Source: Pocillopora verrucosa
Lineage: Eukaryota > Cnidaria > Anthozoa > Scleractinia > Pocilloporidae
Length of the DNA: 64,000 nucleotides
Assembly: GCF_036669915.1 (NCBI RefSeq)
Contig: NC_089314.1
Location: forward strand, 1,798,970-1,862,969
Direction: 5' to 3'
This document shows, in pieces, positions 27,902 through 39,193 of the stretch. Within the stretch, counting starts at the first letter, position 1; each line of letters starts with the position of its first letter. Both the position numbers and the translations under genes were made by a program. The notes below the pieces were generated by a model that worked only from the letters and a program-made list of their open reading frames with translations, ran no database searches and was not told where the DNA came from.

Positions 27902-29699
27902 GATAGTGGCCAGTGAACTTTTAACACCTGAATGCCTTGCGTCAGCTAACAGCAGCGATAAATAAAGAACAAAAAGAAAAAAAAATGTAATTATTCAGAG
28001 TGATAATTTTCTAGTATGGCATTTATTAAGGGTCATGATATGGCAATTATCTAAGGAGGAGGAGCAGGTGAAACAGATGGGTTGAGTTGTGAAACACTGA
28101 GAGCGTTACAAAATTTAAAAGTATTATGTTGAACTGCCAAATGGTAAAAGACAAGGGACGCTGTAACGTGGCGGAAGTTAGATATTTGTAGATAGTGATA
28201 CTTGTGGTGAAATTTCCAAGTTCCGCTTTGTTTGATCAACTGATGGAAAGTTTCCTGTCACATGACAGGTTCAGCGGTTGTGGTTCTTTACTTAATTTGT
28301 CATTTCCAAGTTTGTACGTGAGTCAGGCAAAACCTTATATGTCAATTTGTCCGTTAACAAGAACTTTCTTGTTTCTTCTATGAATTAAATACTTAGTTAA
28401 ATGTTCTGTGTACTGAAAAAATGTCACTCACTTGTGAAAAAAACCCATTTTCTCTTAACTGCCAGGCGGAAAAAGACAAAGGGGAAAAACGCAAAAGACA
28501 TCGAAGAGTGGTGAACGTTTGATATCTAAAGCAGGTGATACTTTGAGCTTAAAGTATCACAGATGGAAAATTAGCGCTTTCATTCAAACTGAGATAGCCT
28601 AAAATTATGCGCCTTATTCCAGTAAAAGAATACATTTTCTTAAAACTTAATAAAGAGTGATTTGAGATATGCATTGAACAGAACGGGAGCTTATTCTCTC
28701 ACACCGCGACGCTTTACAAGATAAGTTTATAGGACGACGCATTTTTAATCAACACGTTTCTTTTATATCGGAACGTGATCTGCATAAATTTTGAACTTAG
28801 AAAGGGTGTCCGGGATTTGCATTTTTACGATTCGTTATTTTTGGGTTATTATCTTTTAAACTTGAAAGTAGCACTCTTGAGCAAAGTTTCCAATGTAGTC
28901 GCCATATCTCGAGAAATAAGGAAAAATCGAAAATCCGGGACACACTTTTGGGGTTCATGATAATTCATTATCATCAAATTTCACGAAAATTGACTGAATA
29001 CCAGCCAACAATAAACTTTCCAAAGATCAAAACTCAAGCCAAAGCACTTTGCCAGAGAAAACGACTTAAAATTTTTCGGGGCGTCGGAGATTGTTTACAT
29101 AAATGTATTTCCACTTCACGCTTGTGAAGGCTGTTATCCGATCACATTGAAGCAAGCTATTTGTCGCTGTTTAGCCTGTCGGCGTTGATGCGTGCTGGGG
29201 GGCTGTTACAAAGCTGAGCGGGAATGGGAAAATAACACGCAAAATTAAAAATAGGACTTTAATTTTGTTTTTTGATATTTTATGTCTATTATGCGGAATA
29301 GTAATTTTTAAGTGACTTCTGTCAGTACACCCACTTTAATCTCCCTAATCATTATTTTTTTTATGTTAAGTTCAAAGGAAAATTACCGTATACAATTCAC
29401 TACATCGATCTAAATTCAAATCCACGAGAGCCAAGACTATCTCAGTATCGTGAAACTTGAGCTTATGTTTAAAATAATACTTCATTAACGTATATGAATG
29501 GAATAAACGTTTCACGTGAGAAACGTGTACGTCAGACAAAAGCCATCGTTCATAATCGTATTGAAATACGAAAGCCTCTTTCGTAAAAAAGCTGGGTTAT
29601 TTTGGTTGCTAGATTGGTCCATCTTAACTATTTGATCTCCTCACCCGTTTAGGAAAGTTTCGTTGTCTTGGAGTATGTTGATGTGTTTCACCTGTTTAA

Positions 29700-29960
29700 C
29701 TTCCTGTCGCAATAATCATCGCCCTTGCAATAACTATCGCACTTTATAAGTACACTTACCTCGCTTTTTAATAAAAAAGTTGTCGCACTTTGTAATATAA
29801 TCTTCGCTCTTTGAAATTACTGTCGCACCTCGGAATATTACTTTCGCTCTTATGAGTACCATTTGCAGTTTGTAATTAAAAAGCTGTCGCTTTATTCAAA
29901 GAACAGTCCAATGCATTTTGTTGTAACATAAGCTTTCGCACTTCGTATTAAAACTTGTAG
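29700..29960. repeat. Degenerate 20-24 bp TCGCACTTT tandem array
   Basis: About nine imperfect units around TCGCACTTTGTAATATTA repeat at 18-24-bp spacing (TATCGCACTTTATAAG, TTGTCGCACTTTGTAAT, CTTCGCTCTTTGAAAT, CTGTCGCACCTCGGAAT and so on). The paralogous array is at 56537-56790 with matching variants, so the degeneration predates duplication of the flank. Confidence 0.55.
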
Positions 29961-31765
29961 AGCTTTCTAACTAAAGAGATGTTGCTCTGTGTAAGAAGAG
30001 ATCATGACATTTTGGTAATTATAAAATAAGCTTGAGGAGTTTCATTTTTTCAATTTTCTTTATCGATGAAACCTTTCTGAGATTGTGGGCTCCTCCCATA
30101 AGAATTGTGTTCTGGATTTACTACAGTTTGATACCTCCCGGAATTTCATTGATCTGCATCATCGTGCCTCTTCTCGTCGATCTTGGAACGCTCACTTCTA
30201 CTGGATTTACCACGGTTCTCATCTTCAATATTGGGGGAAGGGGGAGGGAGTAGTCCAAACTTCGATGCAGAAAACAACTTTTTGTATTTGTTTTAGTTTT
30301 TACAAAGTACTGAATATCTCTACATGATAAGCTTTAGTTTCTTCAAGCTGAGTACTCATATGCGATCCTGTCGTTGAAAGAATTTTGCTTTTAGGCAAGT
30401 AGTTAAAAAATCCTGATGGTGGGGGAGCGGAACCCCACACTCTCCCCTATATCCGACATCATAAGTGTAATGTGTACGTCATAAGTCCGTTCCACAGCTG
30501 ATATCTCCAGTGAGATCATCAAAGTTGATATGGCCCCGGCTGACAGCACTGGCGTCAAGCAGTTTTACTCGTGCATGTTGATGACCAATAAATTCCTAGA
30601 CCTCTATAGTCTTTCGCACCTTCGTCTCCAAACATTCACCAGTACCTTGCCTGACGACCTTAAGAGTGAGGAAGAAACTGGTACTTAGAATTGACACTCT
30701 TATTATTAAAGGAAAAACACGAGAAGGCTGTCGAGGCAGGCGGCTATGTCGAGTACGTCGGCTGATAATGTCCACGACCGAGAAATTGTCCAAAAAATGA
30801 ATCTTTGGCCAAGAAGCAAGGCTTTGAGGGTAAATTTGAAATATTGAGGACAATCTCTCGGCCAAGGGCATTACCAGGCGACATGCCAGCAAGCTAGAAG
30901 GAGGATATTTATTTTATAACCCTCTCATTAATTTTGTATCGTGCGTATAAAATAAAGTTTTGTTATCTTTTTTGTACTTTCTAGAGCAGCATTTGAGATC
31001 AGCCTTTAATTCCCAACACCTGTGGACTCTACAAAATAAGTTCGTTTTTCTCCCTTTTAAAGTAATTAAGTCGAGAAAGTGAAACTGTTGGGCTTTTTAC
31101 GTTGGCTTTCTTGCTTTTCGACGGAAATAATCGGACAAATATTAACATGGGGTTATTGGCTGATAATTGTCCGTTGATTTTGTACCACGTCAAATAAAGT
31201 AGGTAACAGAGCTGCCCGAAAATGAATGGACGGGTTTGATATTGCACATGTCGATAGAAAAGAACATTATAACCTTCTCTTACGAAAACAAGAAATGACA
31301 TTCGTAATGTAGAATGTACAAATTCCCTTCGAGCATTGCAGCTCTGTGATCTGCACAGGGCGTGAGATATATACATTTTAACTACTGTGGCAGACAATAA
31401 TTAACCAGAAACGGTAAAGGTTTGTTTAAAATTCACTAGAAAATATTCATTAAAAAAGTTCACTTACTACTCTGTATTTGGGTAACATCATGCCGAGAAC
31501 AAGAAGAGAAGAGAAAAGCTGGCTATTTTTGAGAAATAGCTCGCTTTTACCCTGAGACGACTGAGGCTTACGATGTTAAGTTCAGATGAATGAGCTTTTC
31601 GATATGTATAAGAAATCACGTGATCAAAAGTAGGCAAGTTTGTGACCTTCCACAATATAGAAAATATTAAAGTTCACACGGTAACCAGGTGGACAATCAG
31701 ACATGGTTTGATGCTACTCTGGTTTACAGATTGAATGAATGTAACCGAAGAAGTTACAATTCATA

Positions 31766-31812
31766 GACCCAACGTTTCGACACTCCTGCCTATATAGTGC
31801 CTTCAACAGGGA
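31766..31812 (-). mobile_element. Hammerhead-like motif of a Penelope-like element or retrozyme
   Basis: On the minus strand the order is CUGUUGA, a six-base-pair stem (GGCACT with AGTGTC), GAAAC, then GUUGGGUC. This is a hammerhead core with one core change (A to U in CUGANGA). The stem is intact. The same change is in the paralogue at 58602-58648. It is probably a terminal fragment of an old element, inactive as a ribozyme. Confidence 0.45.
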
Positions 31813-32999
31813 TGATCTAAACGCTGCAACAAGAGGTCCTTTTATATGATAACTAATTAGCTTTTATGCAATACTCCTTGTGTTGGTTATTTGGAGAAGC
31901 TAGAAAACTGAGAAGTCTATGTCAAAATGACTGATCACTGTGATCAAGATCATTAAATTTGACTGCTGATAATATTTTGTCGGTACCAGCACTGTCCACT
32001 TAAACAAGTATTGTAACCTACACATTCAATAGCGCGAGGTTGCTTTATTTTGTTATCGTGCTAATGATATTTTTGCACACAATGAAGCTTAGTGGAGGAC
32101 CCTGTTAAGAATGTTTAACATAAAAGTAAATTGACTCAAAAAACTCAAGAAGCTCGAGTAGCTGGAGGCACTCTCACGCATCTTTCTTGCTCCCAGCGTT
32201 AAATAATTCACTGACTTAGTTTCTATTGACTTTTACAAAAGGGGTTTTCAAACTGATTTTTAAACGTCCAGCTTGACTTGCATTCTTAATCGTATAAACC
32301 AGGCCAGTCATCGATGAAAGAGGTCTTAATAGTTTTGGTTTAGAGTATAACAATTTGACCGATAAACTCTGAAGAGGAAGCTCTCGAGAGAAATCTGTCT
32401 TTACATGATAAACAATCAGGTAAGCAAATGTGGTACAACCATAACATTCCTCTTTAGGATTCTGATACGTTATTCAGGAATCATTGGAGCTTATGCATGC
32501 AGGCAGTTATATTATAAGTAACCTATTTGTTGCGGTCTGTATTATTTCATTTCATTTTTTTGATAGTGATAGTGCCTCACCAACGGCTCAGTTAGAATGG
32601 GGCCTTCGAATTATTCGTTGGCGCAGTGTACTTGAGTTGCTCAAGGTAAACACACGAACTTTCTGTTATACCGTACAACAATATTGTACAAATCTGTAAC
32701 TGATGATCGGGTTTTTTTTCAATTTCACGGTATTTGGACTACATGTTTATTGTTTTCACAAATGCTTTTCATACCGTTAACAATCTCCGTCTCAAAACTA
32801 CAAGCAGCGAAAATGGCGCCTTAGGCGCCTAAAATTATGCTTAATATGCTAAAACACATGCGCCAAACATTTTAACCTTCCTACTGATATTTATCCATCC
32901 TGGAATTCCTTTCAGGCAGCGAACTATCATAACAAATAGCATGTTACTTTACAGCGCTATAACAGGCGAGTCTAAAAATAGCGGGTAGACAGTTACGAT

Positions 33000-34489
33000 C
33001 TATATGAGTCCCAAACACTTCAACTTTCCAAGTGTGTGGTATCCCTGATCACTTTTTGTAGAGCCGGTATCTCCAAACCTCAGTTGCTTCACGGGAAGCC
33101 TGGACTTGTTAGTAAGTAAACCACTGTCCTCTCGCCATTGTTGGTCAAGTTTGTCGCAGTTACATCCGTACTCAGGGTTTGCACATGTACGTTTCAAGCC
33201 GTATGCGCATTTGTAATCGATAGAACCCACTCCTCCCCAGTACTTCATCTCTTCTCCATCACGTGATACCCACCAGCCGTAACCATCGCGAAAGAGCCTT
33301 GAGTGATAGCACTCGTACATTATAAACTGCTCACAGTGGGCAGATGAAGCTGTTAGACTTGCCAGCTGAAGGAGACTGGTTCCCTGGTACGTGACATTGC
33401 ACGAATAACTGCCGGGGTCCTGAAATCCATCCACCAGCGTTCTGTTTTCACTGTCGTGACTGACAACTGTCACTCCAACACCGTCTTTGTCAGCCATGTC
33501 ACAGAAGACTTTAAAGGTTTCTCTCCACCCTCTCCATCAGGATCGATGACGTAAAAGTCACTTGGAGTCCTAGGGTAGGAGTGTTTGATATCACTGCAAG
33601 TTCGATTTCCTGAAAAGTAAAAAGACACAGAGAAACAACTACAAAAGATTATCCCTGTTCTTACGGGAAAAGAGAACTGATGACGTGAGAAGCCATTTGA
33701 GAAATTGTATACATTCATCTTTCAAAAGTTTTATTTCCATAAAAATGAAGAAAGACAAAAGCGGCTGAGTAAGGTCGAACTTTCAATACCTTTCATATTG
33801 GAAACATGTTGCAGGACACTATAGATGTAGATGGAAGCAGTTGCACAAAGTTTTCAATGGCATTTAGTTATAACTAAAGACGACAGTATGACTTCTACTT
33901 TAGAGTTTGTACCTCTCAGTTTAAAATGAATTTAATACCTCCACGTTTGCAGTGAGTTCCACTGAGTCCAGGCTGACAATCACAGTGATAAGAGTTCCTT
34001 TCATATTCAGGAACACAGACACCACCGTTCTTACAAGGAGCGCTTTCACATGGAGACTAGAAACAAAGTAAACATTCCTTTAATCATCCAGTTTCTATTT
34101 TAAGAAATACGAAGAGTGTCAAGCACCAAATATATGAAGAGATCTTACCAACGGACTGCAGTGATGGAAGGTAGCATTTGCTTGAGTCTTTTCAGCCTCT
34201 CTGTACTTGTGGCCAATAACTCGCACAGATAAAGACCTTTGGAGTCATTATACACTGCTATGTTAAACGAATAGCACTTTGGTTCACCAACGCAAAGGAA
34301 AGTGCAGTCTAACTTATCTTCCACCATGGACGATGTAAGTTTCTCTGCCCATGACAAGTAGAAAGGGTCGCACTTGAATTTACCAAACGAAGCACGGCCA
34401 GTTGGATATCGATAGAGAACGCCGTTTTGTGTGGCAAACAACAATCCTAACAAAGAAGGAAAAAACAACAAGAGTGACAAAAGCAGCAT
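33000..34489 (-). pseudogene. Gene C: PAN-EGF-fibrinogen-like gene with two frameshifts
   Basis: Exon borders are conserved: 34149-34489, 33939-34056 and 33000-33609. Exon 1 is 341 nt instead of 345, from a 4-base loss near 34213 that shifts frame after LCELLATS. Exon 3 is 610 nt against 611 in its closest relative F; one A is missing near 33515, after GEGGEKP. The EGF exon is 118 nt, in frame but three codons shorter than in A and B, a trait shared with F. The remaining sequence still shows GYGWWVSRDGEEMKYWGG and RFGDTGSTKS. Non-functional unless the indels are sequencing errors. The Gypsy element lies 140 bases upstream. Confidence 0.8.
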
Positions 34490-34632
34490 GATAGTGGCTG
34501 ATGAACTCTCACCAACGGTATGAGCTGATGTATGACACCGAAGACTTACATGCAAATGAAAAATAGGCCCTTTATAATTGCCTGTCAGTAATTAAGAATT
34601 AAAAGCTACATCTATGAAGCAGGTGCCATGGG

Positions 34633-34776
34633 TGTCGTGATATTGCGTTACACGGTCACGCCACTGGGCCGATGAACATCTTTATATTTAGAAGACTTAG
34701 GAGACAACGAATACACACGTGGCGGCAGTCGAGTTCGCACAATAAACAACCCTTTTGAGTTCACAGAATCGTGACA
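34633..34776 (+). repeat. 5' LTR (144 bp)
   Basis: Begins TG and ends CA. Contains TTTATATTTA near 34680 and AATAAA at 34741-34746, the likely poly(A) signal. Identical to the 3' LTR except for one inserted C in the latter. Confidence 0.93.
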
Positions 34777-34794
34777 TGGTGTCAGGAGTGGGAT
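34777..34794 (+). other. Primer-binding site
   Basis: TGGTGTCAGGAGTGGGAT immediately follows the LTR. TGG is the complement of tRNA CCA ends; I have not assigned the tRNA. Confidence 0.6.
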
Positions 34795-34810
34795 CTGTTC
34801 ACCCCTAAAG

Positions 34811-35530
34811 ATGACAGAAGCAGCTGAAGCATCCATAGTTGTGCCACCAGCGCCGACTCAAGTTTTTATTCCCCCGTCAAATTTGCCCCCGCCGAAAGCG
34901 CTTAATTTTGACGACAATTTAGCCACCGCATGGAAATCGTGGAAAGCAGCGTGGCAGCGCTACGAAATCGCTACTGGTGTATATAAACAAGAGGGCATAG
35001 TTCGTGTGTCGACATTACTAAGCATTATAGGCGAGGATGGCGTCAGAGCCCACGATACCTTTATTTGGAACGAAGACGGAAACGCAGACGACATTTCACA
35101 AGTCCTGAAGAAGTTCGACGAATTCTGCATTCCTAGGACACAGGTCATATATGAACGCTATAGGTTCAACAACCGAAACCAGGAACCAGGCGAAAACATC
35201 TCGACGTATCTTACGGAGCTTCGAACGATCGCAAAAAACTGTGCACACGATACAATCACACCAGATGAAATTTTGCGTGACCGCCTCGTGCTAGGCATAC
35301 GGGATGATCGCGTCCGCGAGAGACTTCTCCGTTTGAATGATTTATCTCTCCTACAAGCAGTTGACATTATTAAGTCGTCAGAACAGACCCAACAGCAAGT
35401 AAAGCTAATGGCTGGAGGAGACACTGCAGTTCATGCGTTACGGAAGGCGGGATCGGCAGAAAAACCTGAAGAAGAACGACAACTTAAGTCACAAGCATTT
35501 AGAAGACCGTCTAAACAATGTGGAAATTGA
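34811..35530 (+). pseudogene. gag: Gypsy gag, ended by an in-frame TGA in the first zinc knuckle
   Basis: 239 codons from ATG at 34811. Proline-rich N-terminus, then a helical capsid-type region (KSWKAAWQRYEIATG, then YRFNNRNQEPGENISTYLTEL, then ILRDRLVLGIRDDRVRERLL) typical of Gypsy Gag. The frame stops at TGA 35528-35530, right after QCGN where a cysteine of a CxxC pair would be expected. The same frame then continues directly into the second zinc knuckle and protease. This is either a nonsense mutation of that cysteine codon or a read-through site between Gag and Pol. Retrovirus-like particles are formed by such proteins. Confidence 0.8.
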
Positions 35531-38500
35531 GGAATGGTGCATGGACGTCATTGTCCCGCGTATGGAAGAACATGTTTTAACTGTGGGAGTATGAATCATT
35601 TTGCGAATAAATGTCGCGCTAATCCCCGAGGAGTGAAAAGTAGAGTTTCGGCGGTCCACGAAGCCGTCGACATGGGAAACGACCCCTACTACATTGGTGC
35701 TACTACTAGTAAGAGCAAAGGCCAGGAAAAATTGGCAGTGGTCAAACTCCACATTTATGGGCCAGATCCCAAGACAGAAGTCCAGTTTCAAATAGATACT
35801 GGGTCGCAGTGCGACATTCTCCCGGCCCAATTATACAAGCAAATCACTGGGGACACCCTCCTTCATCGCCTCAAACCATGCCAAAAGGAAATAGTCTCGT
35901 ACACAGGGGATCGCCGCAAAATTGCTGGTAAAGCTACCCTGCCTGTGTGGTCCCGTGGACAGCGGAGGTCAATGGAGTTTAACATCTTAGACGGAGACTA
36001 TCAACCGATTTTATCATTGAACACCAGCCTCAATCTTGGCTTTGTGAGTTTGCATAATTGTGACGTCCTAGCATTACACGTCAAGTGTCCCAAAGCCTCC
36101 TTGCTCGAAGAGTATGAGGACGTATTCGACGGATTAGGGGCCCTACCGGGAACATACAAAATAGCCATAGACGAACAGGCGCAACCAGTTGTCCACGCAC
36201 CGAGGCGAGTGCCAGTAGCCTTGCGTCCATGCATCAAAAACAAGCTGGACGAACTTGTTGATCGTAAAGTTATTATTCCAGTAACAGAACCGACGCAGTG
36301 GGTATCCAGCATGTTGGCCATAGTGAAGCCAAACAAAGTACGCATCTGTATTGACCCGAGAGATTTAAATCGTGCCATTCGGCGAGAGCATTACCAGTTG
36401 CCGACTATCGATGAAGTGGCCTCCCGCTTAACAGGTGCCAAGAAATTTACTCTTTGTGACGCCAAGGATGGTTTCCACCAAATCCTCTTAGACGATGCTT
36501 CTAGTTTCCTGACAACGTTCAATACGCCTTTTGGGCGTTATAGATGGGCCCGCATGCCTTTTGGTATCTCAAGTGCGCCTGAAGTTTGGCAGCGACGCAT
36601 GCATGAATTCGTAGAAAATTTAGAAGGAGTTGAAGTTATCGCTGACGACTTCCTCATCGCTGGATTTGGCGAAACTGACGCAGAGGTCAACTCGAGCCTT
36701 GAAAAGAACGAACGTGCGTTCTTCAAGAAATGCCGGGAGTGGAACCTCAAGCTCAACAAACTCAAGCTGAAAAGATCTCAAACCGAAGTGCGTTTCATGG
36801 GCCACCTCTTGACTCCTGATGGTCTAAAGGCAGACCCAGCCAAAGTTGAAGCTATTTTGGATATGCCACCGCCGACTGATGTGAAAGGCCTGAAGAGGTT
36901 TTTGGGGATGGTCAATTATCTGGCCAAATTCTTGCCACTCCTGTCCGACATGACAGAACCTTTGCGAAGGCTTGAGGACAAGGACGTCGAGTGGTGTTGG
37001 CTTGCACAGCATGAGAAAGCATTTACCACAGTCAAAGAATACTTGGCCAAGGCCCCGGTACTGAAATACTATGATGTTACCGAAGAAGTGACAATCCAAT
37101 GCGATGCCAGCATAACGGGTCTAGGTGCAGTACTGATGCAAAAGGGTCAGCCCGTTGCCTTTGCCTCGCGAGCTCTGACCGACACCGAAACGCGTTACGC
37201 TCAAATCGAGAAAGAGCTCCTCGCCATAGTGTGGTCAACCGACAAGTTCAATCAATACATACTGGGACGCGAAGTTGTACACATCGAGTCTGACCACGAA
37301 CCACTAAGGGCAGTTTTTACCAAGCCAATACACAACTCACCAAAGAGACTCCAGAGAATGCTGATGGCCCTTCAGAATTACTCCCTGGATGTGCAGTATA
37401 AAAAAGGGGAACTTATGTGGGTATCAGATGCACTGAGTCGAGCATACCGCAACACCACCGAAGCCTCCAAGCACGATACAAGTCTGATCTGTACACTTGC
37501 CGAGATAGATCATTCAGAAAACCTCTCGATTGCACCATACAGGCTCGCTGAATTCAGAAACGAGATTGCCAGGGACCCAGTGATGCAAAAGCTAATCGGA
37601 GCAATCAAGGGTGAATGGCCAGTGTCAAGGAAGTCCTGTACCCCTGAGCTGACGCCTTACTATGACAAACGAAGTGAGCTTATAGAAGACAAGGGACTAG
37701 TATTCCTGGAGGAGCGATTGCTGGTACCCCCTTCCCTGAGAAAAGAAATGTTGAAGCAAATTCACCGATCACATATTGGAATCGAAGGGTGTTTACGTCG
37801 CGCTAGGGAGGTCCTCTATTGGCCCCTCATGAATTCGGAAGTAAAGGACTTTGTTTCCAAATGCTCAATCTGCCAGTCGTACCAGCCAGATCAGTGCCGC
37901 GAGGAATTGCAACCGTATCCGATCCCGTCGCGTCCCTGGTCGATGCTAGGTGCCGATTTTTTGACCTTGGGCAACAACATTTCTTTGTCCTAGTCGACTA
38001 CTGGAGTGGGTTCTTTGAAGTCCAGGAGGTTAAGGTGGCCACATCTGCTAGCGTGATAGCTGCGTATAAAGTACAATTCGCCCGCCATGGGATACCAGAC
38101 GTGCTTACGGAACTCAGTTTACGTCATCGGTGTTCAGTGCATTCGTGAGAGAATGGCAGTTTGAACATAGAACTTCGAGCCCCCGTTACCCCCAGTCAAA
38201 TGGCCGCGCCGAGAATGCCGTGAAGACCTGCAAGAACTTGATGACGAAAGCGAAAGCGGATGGGCAAGACCCGCTGTTAGCCCTTCTTGATTGGCGCAAC
38301 ACCCCAACAGAGGGTCTAGGAACATCACCCGTACAGAGACCTGATGGGACGCCGCTTACGCACTTTCTTACCAACCCATGAAACGCTCCTGCGGCAGCCA
38401 TCACACCAGGAAACAGCCACCAAATTAGCTGAGCGCAAGAAAAGACAAGCTCAACAATACAACAAAAAGTTTCGCCCTTTAGAGGCACTAAAGTGTGGAC

Positions 38501-38881
38501 AGGCCATCAGGATGCGGCTTCCCGGAAGGGAGGAAATGGAGTCTGGGGACCTGCATGAAAGCCTTGGGGAACAGGTCTTATGAAGTTGAAGTTTGCGGCA
38601 GGCGATACCGACGCAACCGTCGGCAACTGCGCCTGACCCCGGAAACAGCACCACCTATGAGTCTGGTAGAACTAACTCCGCCCGAGTCTACCCTCAAACC
38701 GGCGCCAAATCTGACAGAGCCAGGACCTCCTCCACCGGAGTTCCATGGCGAGACCAAAACAGAGAGAATGCCACCTGAAAATGAGATGGGAACTGAGCTT
38801 GAGCCACAAAGGATTGAAACTCGTCGATCAGAACGCAGACGTCGACCGCCTTTGTGGCATCAGGATTACCATATGAACTGA
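35531..38881 (+). pseudogene. pol: Gypsy pol: protease, RT, RNase H and integrase, frameshifted in integrase
   Basis: Continues the gag frame. A CCHC knuckle (CFNCGSMNHFANKC) is at about 35574-35615. Protease DTG is at 35795-35803. RT spans about 36170-36900 with the active site read as IADD (VIADDFLI near 36635-36660). RNase H starts at IQCDAS near 37091. Integrase has its HHCC finger (HRSHIG, then CSICQ) and the first catalytic Asp (GADF). The frame is open to 37993, where a T run near 37960 is one base short compared with the second copy. A second defect near 38104-38120 removes the segment with the second catalytic Asp, in both copies. The tail to 38881 is proline-rich and basic. Confidence 0.88.
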
Positions 38882-39035
38882 ACATTGAATGATTGAGCCG
38901 CTAAATAGTTGTTGGGTTCTGTTTCTATCTTTTTATGATTTCAATGAAGAACAATGTTTTATCGATTTTATGTGATTTGAACAGTGATCGAAACCGAACA
39001 TTAAGTATTAATTAACTTTTGAAGATAAACTTTGT

Positions 39036-39048
39036 AAAAAGGGGAAGA
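39036..39048 (+). other. Polypurine tract
   Basis: AAAAAGGGGAAGA directly before the 3' LTR, the plus-strand primer of the element. Confidence 0.75.
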
Positions 39049-39193
39049 TGTCGTGATATTGCGTTACACGGTCACCGCCACTGGGCCGATGAACATCTTT
39101 ATATTTAGAAGACTTAGGAGACAACGAATACACACGTGGCGGCAGTCGAGTTCGCACAATAAACAACCCTTTTGAGTTCACAGAATCGTGACA
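39049..39193 (+). repeat. 3' LTR (145 bp)
   Basis: Same as the 5' LTR with one extra C near 39075. Followed by the target duplicate ATGGG. Confidence 0.92.

Larger units (their letters stand above)
27902..32999. repeat. Flank beta, copy 1 (between genes B and C)
   Basis: Matches 54761-59951 over its whole length at high identity; offset is about 26.86 kb. One clear difference is about 110 extra bases at 59483-59590 that are absent near 32645. Frames in it are not convincing. One leftward frame, 31029-31397, is open in both copies but begins without ATG and shows no known domain. Includes the TCGC tandem array, a gamma repeat and a hammerhead-like motif listed separately. Confidence 0.8.

Noticed and set aside
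30032..30327. Hydrophobic frame on the + strand, also at 56917-57162
   Set aside because: Two overlapping frames are equally open and neither is preferred between copies. The membrane-like look comes from T-rich DNA.
31029..31397. 122-codon leftward frame open in both beta copies (also 57866-58234)
   Set aside because: First codon is not ATG. Identity is explained by recent duplication of the whole flank, and no domain or splice partner is visible.
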